NCBI RefSeq assembly: GCF_900142845.1
Contig: NZ_FSRU01000003.1
Span: forward strand, 857,176-921,175
Direction: 5' to 3'
DNA length: 64,000 nt
Source of the DNA: Paraburkholderia phenazinium
GTDB taxonomy: Bacteria; Pseudomonadota; Gammaproteobacteria; Burkholderiales; Burkholderiaceae
Both the position numbers and the translations under genes were made by a program. Under the pieces are notes generated by a model. That model saw only the letters and a list, made by a program, of their open reading frames with translations. It was not told where the DNA came from and ran no database searches. Of this stretch, positions 57,221 through 64,000 are shown one piece after another. The number at the start of each line of letters is the position of its first letter. Within the stretch, counting starts at the first letter, position 1.

Positions 57221-57378
57221 GCGGCGTCTCCTCCTTTATTTTCGTATGGTCGTGCTAAAAACGCATCGTAGCATGCGACCTACCCCACGATTCGTGAAAA
57301 GCACCCGTGTTAGACGCCGCCCTCGAACGCGATTTCCGAGAACCGACGAGCGGTGTGGATGGGTTTTAGCCCGGGATT

Positions 57379-59457
57379 TCAAACGCGCTCGACTTCGACG
57401 AGGCAGTCGTAGAAAGTCGCCGAGCCGCCGAGGTCGGTGAGCGCCTGGCTTGTGACCTGATTGGCATTGCAGCCGTCGGGCGCCAGTTTTTTCCACCAGA
57501 TGGACAGCCCGACCACCAGACCCTCGCGCGCCTTGTCCGTCACGCGGGCACGCGCCTGCATCGAACCACGGTCGTTAAAGATGCGCACCAGATCGCCATC
57601 GAGCACCTGGCGCCGGCTTGCGTCGGACGGGTGAATGTCGATGTGAGGTTCGCCCTCCGTGGAACGCAAACTTTCCACGTTGACGAACGTGCTATTCAGA
57701 AAGTTACGGGCAGGCGGAGAGATCATGGCCAGCGGATAACGCGCCGCGAGCTCGGGGTCGCCGTCCGCGGATTCATAGGGCGGCAGGTAGTCCGGAAGCG
57801 GATCGAATCCTTGCTGCGCCAAACGTTCGCTGGAAAACTCGCATTTGCCCGACGGCGTGCGGAAACCACCGTCGGCAAATGGCGCGTCCGGCAGGTTGAG
57901 CTTGGCCCAACCGGTGCGTTTCAACGACTCCCAGTCGACGCCTTCGAAAACCGGATCCTCCCAGCGGAAGGCATTCGCCGCGACAGACTCGTCCGACTCG
58001 AATAGCGCCGGTTCCTGCAGGTTCATGCGGCGGGCGATTCCGCGGAAAATCTCGGTATTGGGCCGTGCCTCCCCTACCGGTTGGATGGCCGGGAGGTTCA
58101 CCATGACGTGCGTGTGGCCGTAGGACTTGTGAAGGTCGAGATGCTCGAGCTGCGTGGTCGCGGGGAGCAGCAGATCGGCGTAGTCCGCGGTATCGGTCTG
58201 GAAATGTTCGAGGACGATCGTGAACAGATCTTCCCGTGCGAAGCCGGCCGCTACCCGCGCCGAGTCAGGCGCCACCGCGACAGGATTCGAGTTATAGACG
58301 ATGACCGCCTCAATTTTGGGACCAAAGCCGGCGTCGCCCGGATGCAGCAAGGCGTCGCCGATTGCATTCATATTGATCACGCGCGCCTGCCGTGACGGCC
58401 AACCGGGCATCAGGTCAGGACGCTGCAGCGCGTGGGTGTTAACCGGCGCCCAGCCCGACGAAGAAAGCAGTGTCCCGCCCGAGCGCTCGCGCCAGGCGCC
58501 GGTCAACGAAGGCAGACACGCGATCGCGCGCACTGCGTTACCGCCGCCACGTACTCGTTGCAGTCCGTAGTTCATGCGGATCGCCGCCTTTCTAGTGCCA
58601 CCGTACAAACGCGCGAGATCGACGATGGTTTGTTCGTCGATGCCGCAAATCTGGGCGACGCGGCCAGGCGAATAGGTGAGCGCGCGAGCCTTTAACTGCT
58701 CAAAACCGAGCGTATGGTCGGCAATATAGGCGTGATCGAGCAGATCTTCGGTGATCAGCACGTTCATCATGCCGAGGGCTAGCGCACCGTCGGTGCCAGG
58801 CTTTAGCGCGATGTGCTGATGGCATTTTTCTGCGGTCAACGAGCGGTAGGGGTCAATCGCGATCAGGCGGGCGCCGCGCCGCTTGGCTTCCTGTGCGCGC
58901 GTCCAGAAGTGCAGATTGGATGCGATCGGATTCGAACCCCAGATCAGAATCAGTTCGCTCTCGGCGAAAAACTCCGTGAGCATGCCGAGGCTCGCGCCGT
59001 AGGTGTACTTCAGTCCAGCCGCACCGGCTGCCGCGCAGATTGTCCGGTCCAGTTGGGACGCACCCAGCTTGTGGAAAAACCTCTGTGCGATGCTATCGCC
59101 TTGCACGAGACCCATTGTGCCGGCGTAGCTGTAGGGAACGATTGCCTCGGGAGCGCGCGCCGCGATCTCCGACAGACGCCCGGCTGCGAGTTTTAGCGCT
59201 TCATCCCAGCCGATGGGCTCGAAGCGGCCTTCGCCTTTGGCGCCGACACGACGCAGCGGCGTGGTCAGCCGCCGCGGATGATGCACCCGCTCGGCATACC
59301 GGCTGACCTTGGTACACAACGCCCCTTGAGTGGGCGGATGGTCGGGATCGCCGATGACCTTGATTGCACGCCCGTTTTCCACGGTGACTCGCATCGCACA
59401 GGTATCCGGGCAGTCGTGCGGGCAGACTGCACGGGCAAACTCAGTGGGGGCATTCAT
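57379..59457 (-). CDS. Molybdopterin-dependent oxidoreductase (DMSO reductase superfamily)
   Basis: The 692-residue product binds a [4Fe-4S] cluster through C12, C16, C20 and C48 (CPHDCPDTC, then GALCTKV) and a bis-MGD molybdenum cofactor. Later segments such as ELILIWGSNPIASN and the C-terminal dinucleotide-binding region fit the superfamily. It has no twin-arginine signal, so it is cytoplasmic, and no beta or membrane subunit is adjacent. It resembles the single-subunit group often annotated as nitrate reductase or formate dehydrogenase alpha; the substrate is not known. The start at 59457 begins the conserved N-terminus; the longer open frame upstream is not used. Confidence 0.88.
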   Translation of the reverse strand: MNAPTEFARAVCPHDCPDTCAMRVTVENGRAIKVIGDPDHPPTQGALCTKVSRYAERVHHPRRLTTPLRRVGAKGEGRFEPIGWDEALKLAAGRLSEIAARAPEAIVPYSYAGTMGLVQGDSIAQRFFHKLGASQLDRTICAAAGAAGLKYTYGASLGMLTEFFAESELILIWGSNPIASNLHFWTRAQEAKRRGARLIAIDPYRSLTAEKCHQHIALKPGTDGALALGMMNVLITEDLLDHAYIADHTLGFEQLKARALTYSPGRVAQICGIDEQTIVDLARLYGGTRKAAIRMNYGLQRVRGGGNAVRAIACLPSLTGAWRERSGGTLLSSSGWAPVNTHALQRPDLMPGWPSRQARVINMNAIGDALLHPGDAGFGPKIEAVIVYNSNPVAVAPDSARVAAGFAREDLFTIVLEHFQTDTADYADLLLPATTQLEHLDLHKSYGHTHVMVNLPAIQPVGEARPNTEIFRGIARRMNLQEPALFESDESVAANAFRWEDPVFEGVDWESLKRTGWAKLNLPDAPFADGGFRTPSGKCEFSSERLAQQGFDPLPDYLPPYESADGDPELAARYPLAMISPPARNFLNSTFVNVESLRSTEGEPHIDIHPSDASRRQVLDGDLVRIFNDRGSMQARARVTDKAREGLVVGLSIWWKKLAPDGCNANQVTSQALTDLGGSATFYDCLVEVERV

Positions 59458-59494
59458 TGGGACGATCCGTGAAAAGGGCGACGTGACGCGGAGT

Positions 59495-59507
59495 GTAATT
59501 TTATTAC
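59495..59507. promoter_or_regulatory. AT-rich palindrome in the divergent promoter region
   Basis: GTAAT-TTT-ATTAC is a perfect inverted repeat in the 170-base region between the oxidoreductase and the divergent M20 gene, 38 bases before the oxidoreductase start. It could be an operator; the evidence is symmetry and position only. Confidence 0.35.
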
Positions 59508-59627
59508 GTCCTAAAGGCCTGCAAGCTGCGGCACCGCCAAAAATGCCGGGGGGCGTAGAATTGACCATCACCGAGCCCGGGCGAAGGCGTCTCGAGCCAC
59601 TCCATGCATAGCGAAACACAACGCACC

Positions 59628-60821
59628 ATGAAACTGATCCCCGAAATCCAGGCCGCTCACGGCGAAATCCAGACCCTCCGACGAACCATCCACGCACATC
59701 CCGAACTGCGCTACGAAGAGACTCAGACGTCCGATCTGGTGGCGAAAAGCCTCAGTGACTGGGGTATCGAAGTGCATCGCGGCCTCGGCAAGACGGGGGT
59801 GGTCGGCATCCTGAAGCGCGGCAGCAGCAAACGGTCAATTGGCCTGCGAGCCGATATGGACGCCCTTCCAATTCACGAGCTCAACAGCTTCGAACATCGC
59901 TCCCGTCACGAAGGAAAGATGCACGCGTGTGGGCACGACGGCCATACTGCGATGCTGTTGGGCGCGGCCCGGCACCTGGTCAAACACGGTGAGTTCGACG
60001 GAACGATCGTATTCATCTTTCAGCCGGCCGAAGAAGGCGGTGCGGGCGCGCAGGCGATGATCGACGACGGTCTTTTCACGAAATTTCCCGTCGATGCGGT
60101 GTTCGGCATTCACAACTGGCCTGGCATGCCGGCGGGGCATTTCGGCGTGACCGAAGGGCCGATCATGGCGTCGAGCAACGAATTCCGTATCGAGATCACG
60201 GGCGTCGGGTCTCACGCGGCGATGCCGCACAATGGGCACGACCCGGTTTTCACGGCAGTGCAGATCGCCAATGGTCTGCAGGGCATCATCACGCGCAACA
60301 AGAAGCCGCTCGATACCGGTGTGCTGTCAATCACGCAGATTCACGCCGGGGACGCAGTGAACGTCGTTCCGGATCAAGCGTGGATCGCAGGCACGGTGCG
60401 CACATTTACGACGGAAACGCTGGATCTGATCGAAACGCGCATGCGCAAGATTGCCGAGAACACCGCGGCGGCGTACGACTGTTCAGTGAAGGTGGTCTTC
60501 CATCGCAACTATCCCCCTACCATCAATAGCAGCGAAGAGACCCGCTTTGCTGCTTCGGTCATGAAAGAGGTAGTGGGTGCGGAAAGGGTCAACGACGCCG
60601 TAGAGCCGACGATGGGCGCCGAAGATTTTTCGTTCATGTTGCTGGCGAAGCCGGGGTGTTATGCGTTTCTTGGGAACGGCATGGGTGGACATCGCGATGC
60701 TGGCCACGGAGCCGGCCCTTGCATGCTGCATAACGCAAGCTACGACTTCAACGATGAACTGCTACCCGTCGGATCGACTTATTGGGTACGGCTGGCGCAG
60801 AAGTTTCTCGCGCAGGCATAG
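59628..60821 (+). CDS. M20-family amidohydrolase (hippurate hydrolase-like)
   Basis: Members of this family hydrolyse N-acyl amino acids or related amides with two metal ions. The 397-residue product has HACGHDGHTAM (C101, H103) and FQPAEEGGAGA near residue 135 holding the catalytic glutamate pair. A further ligand is in FGIHNWPG near 165, then a dimerisation domain and the late histidine in MLHNASYDFND. The start at 59628 (MKLIPEIQ) follows the family; 59604 would add 8 residues. The substrate could be hippurate, N-acetylated amino acids or an auxin conjugate; the sequence alone does not decide. Confidence 0.88.
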   Translation: MKLIPEIQAAHGEIQTLRRTIHAHPELRYEETQTSDLVAKSLSDWGIEVHRGLGKTGVVGILKRGSSKRSIGLRADMDALPIHELNSFEHRSRHEGKMHACGHDGHTAMLLGAARHLVKHGEFDGTIVFIFQPAEEGGAGAQAMIDDGLFTKFPVDAVFGIHNWPGMPAGHFGVTEGPIMASSNEFRIEITGVGSHAAMPHNGHDPVFTAVQIANGLQGIITRNKKPLDTGVLSITQIHAGDAVNVVPDQAWIAGTVRTFTTETLDLIETRMRKIAENTAAAYDCSVKVVFHRNYPPTINSSEETRFAASVMKEVVGAERVNDAVEPTMGAEDFSFMLLAKPGCYAFLGNGMGGHRDAGHGAGPCMLHNASYDFNDELLPVGSTYWVRLAQKFLAQA

Positions 60822-60931
60822 CTCGTGGAGATGCGGTTTGGGAATGCAGGATTGTGCTGACCGTTCGTTGGGTGAACGGGGGTTGCGTTAGCTTCACTGC
60901 GTGATGAGCGGTTGTAGCGGGTAGCGGGTCG

Positions 60932-60964
60932 CACGCGTTTGCACAGCGTGCTCGCGTGTTTTTC
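60932..60964 (+). terminator. Candidate terminator after the M20 gene
   Basis: GCACGC (60932-60937) pairs with GCGTGC (60947-60952) with a 9-base loop, and alternative pairing CACGCG/CGCGTG is also possible. A run of five T follows at 60960-60964. It is a modest match to an intrinsic terminator. Confidence 0.45.
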
Positions 60965-60991
60965 CACGCTTTCCGGTTCACGCGCGTAAAC

Positions 60992-61026
60992 GCACAAACC
61001 CCACCTTTGCGGGGTGGGGTTTGTGC
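60992..61026 (-). terminator. rRNA operon terminator
   Basis: GCACAAACCCCACC (60992-61005) pairs perfectly over 14 bases with 61013-61026 around a 7-base loop. It lies 14 bases beyond the 3' end of 5S rRNA on the minus strand and is followed there by GTTTACG. It is well placed to end the rRNA operon. Confidence 0.8.
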
Positions 61027-61040
61027 TTGCTGCTGGGGAG

Positions 61041-61155
61041 CCTGACGATTACCTACTTTCACACGGGTAATCCGCACTATCATCGGCGTGGAGTCGTTTC
61101 ACGGTCCTGTTCGGGATGGGAAGGGGTGGTACCGACACGCTATGGTCATCAGGCA
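61041..61155 (-). rRNA. rrf: 5S ribosomal RNA
   Basis: The minus strand reads TGCCTGATGACCATAGCG at the 5' end and closes with complementary ATCGTCAGG, forming helix I. The internal CCCATCCCGAACAGG segment and GATGATAGTGCGG are the conserved loops of bacterial 5S rRNA. The ends are estimated from helix I and could shift by one to three bases. No tRNA lies between it and 23S. Confidence 0.95.
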
Positions 61156-61324
61156 TGACTTGTTGCCGCACTGCTCATGGAGCAATACAGCCAATCGGGA
61201 AGAAGTAGTTTCTGGTGATGCCACCAGAGGGTGAAGCGGTTGGGGTTGTGTTGTTTCTGGCACAACACGTGATCACTCAACCGTGTGCGGGGTTCATCCG
61301 AACCACAAGACACACCTGTTATAG

Positions 61325-64000
<2,676 letters not shown>

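Overview
The window is a high-GC stretch of a chromosome from a betaproteobacterium, most likely Paraburkholderia or Burkholderia. That assignment rests on gene order and protein resemblance: a division and cell-wall (dcw) cluster without murB, pilB-pilC-pilD-coaE-zapD-yacG in a row, an OpcP/Omp38-type porin, and a type VI secretion cluster of the tssC-hcp-tssE-tssF-tssG-vgrG kind. No phage, insertion sequence, CRISPR array or tRNA gene was seen.

Region 1 (1-19805, + strand) is one type VI secretion system (T6SS). It enters at the left edge inside tssC (sheath) and continues with hcp (tube), tssE/F/G (baseplate) and vgrG (spike tip). Next comes a compact accessory cassette (a DUF2169 protein fused to pentapeptide repeats, a second pentapeptide-repeat protein, a DUF3540 protein and a DUF4150 PAAR-like protein). 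The membrane and docking genes follow (tssJ, tssK, tssL with a fused OmpA domain, tssM), and an FHA-domain protein ends the cluster. No clpV, tssA or tssB and no recognisable toxin or immunity gene lies inside the window; the first three may lie to the left. The cassette is the least understood part of the window.

Region 2 (19981-26885, + strand) holds a CorB/HlyC-type membrane protein, an N-terminally short PilB-type ATPase, PilC and the prepilin peptidase PilD, followed by coaE, zapD and yacG. Region 3 (26957-34294) has mutT, a DUF815 ATPase, argJ and secA on the minus strand, a dciA-like gene (DUF721) on the plus strand, and lpxC convergent to it.

Region 4 (34561-52952, minus strand) is a peroxiredoxin followed, reading upstream, by the dcw cluster. 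In transcription order it is mraZ, rsmH, ftsL, ftsI, murE, murF, mraY, murD, ftsW, murG, murC, ddl, ftsQ, ftsA, ftsZ. Eight of its junctions are 4-base ATGA overlaps. A well-formed sigma-70-type promoter and four 10-bp-phased TGTGA/TGGGA boxes, the presumed MraZ operator, lie in front of mraZ.

Region 5 (53204-60821) contains coq7, a porin, a long-chain acyl-CoA ligase, a molybdopterin oxidoreductase and a divergent M20 amidohydrolase. Region 6 (60992-64000) is the 3' end of an rRNA operon on the minus strand: a strong terminator, 5S rRNA and most of 23S rRNA, which runs off the right edge.

All calls come from reading the sequence and from family knowledge; no database search was run.
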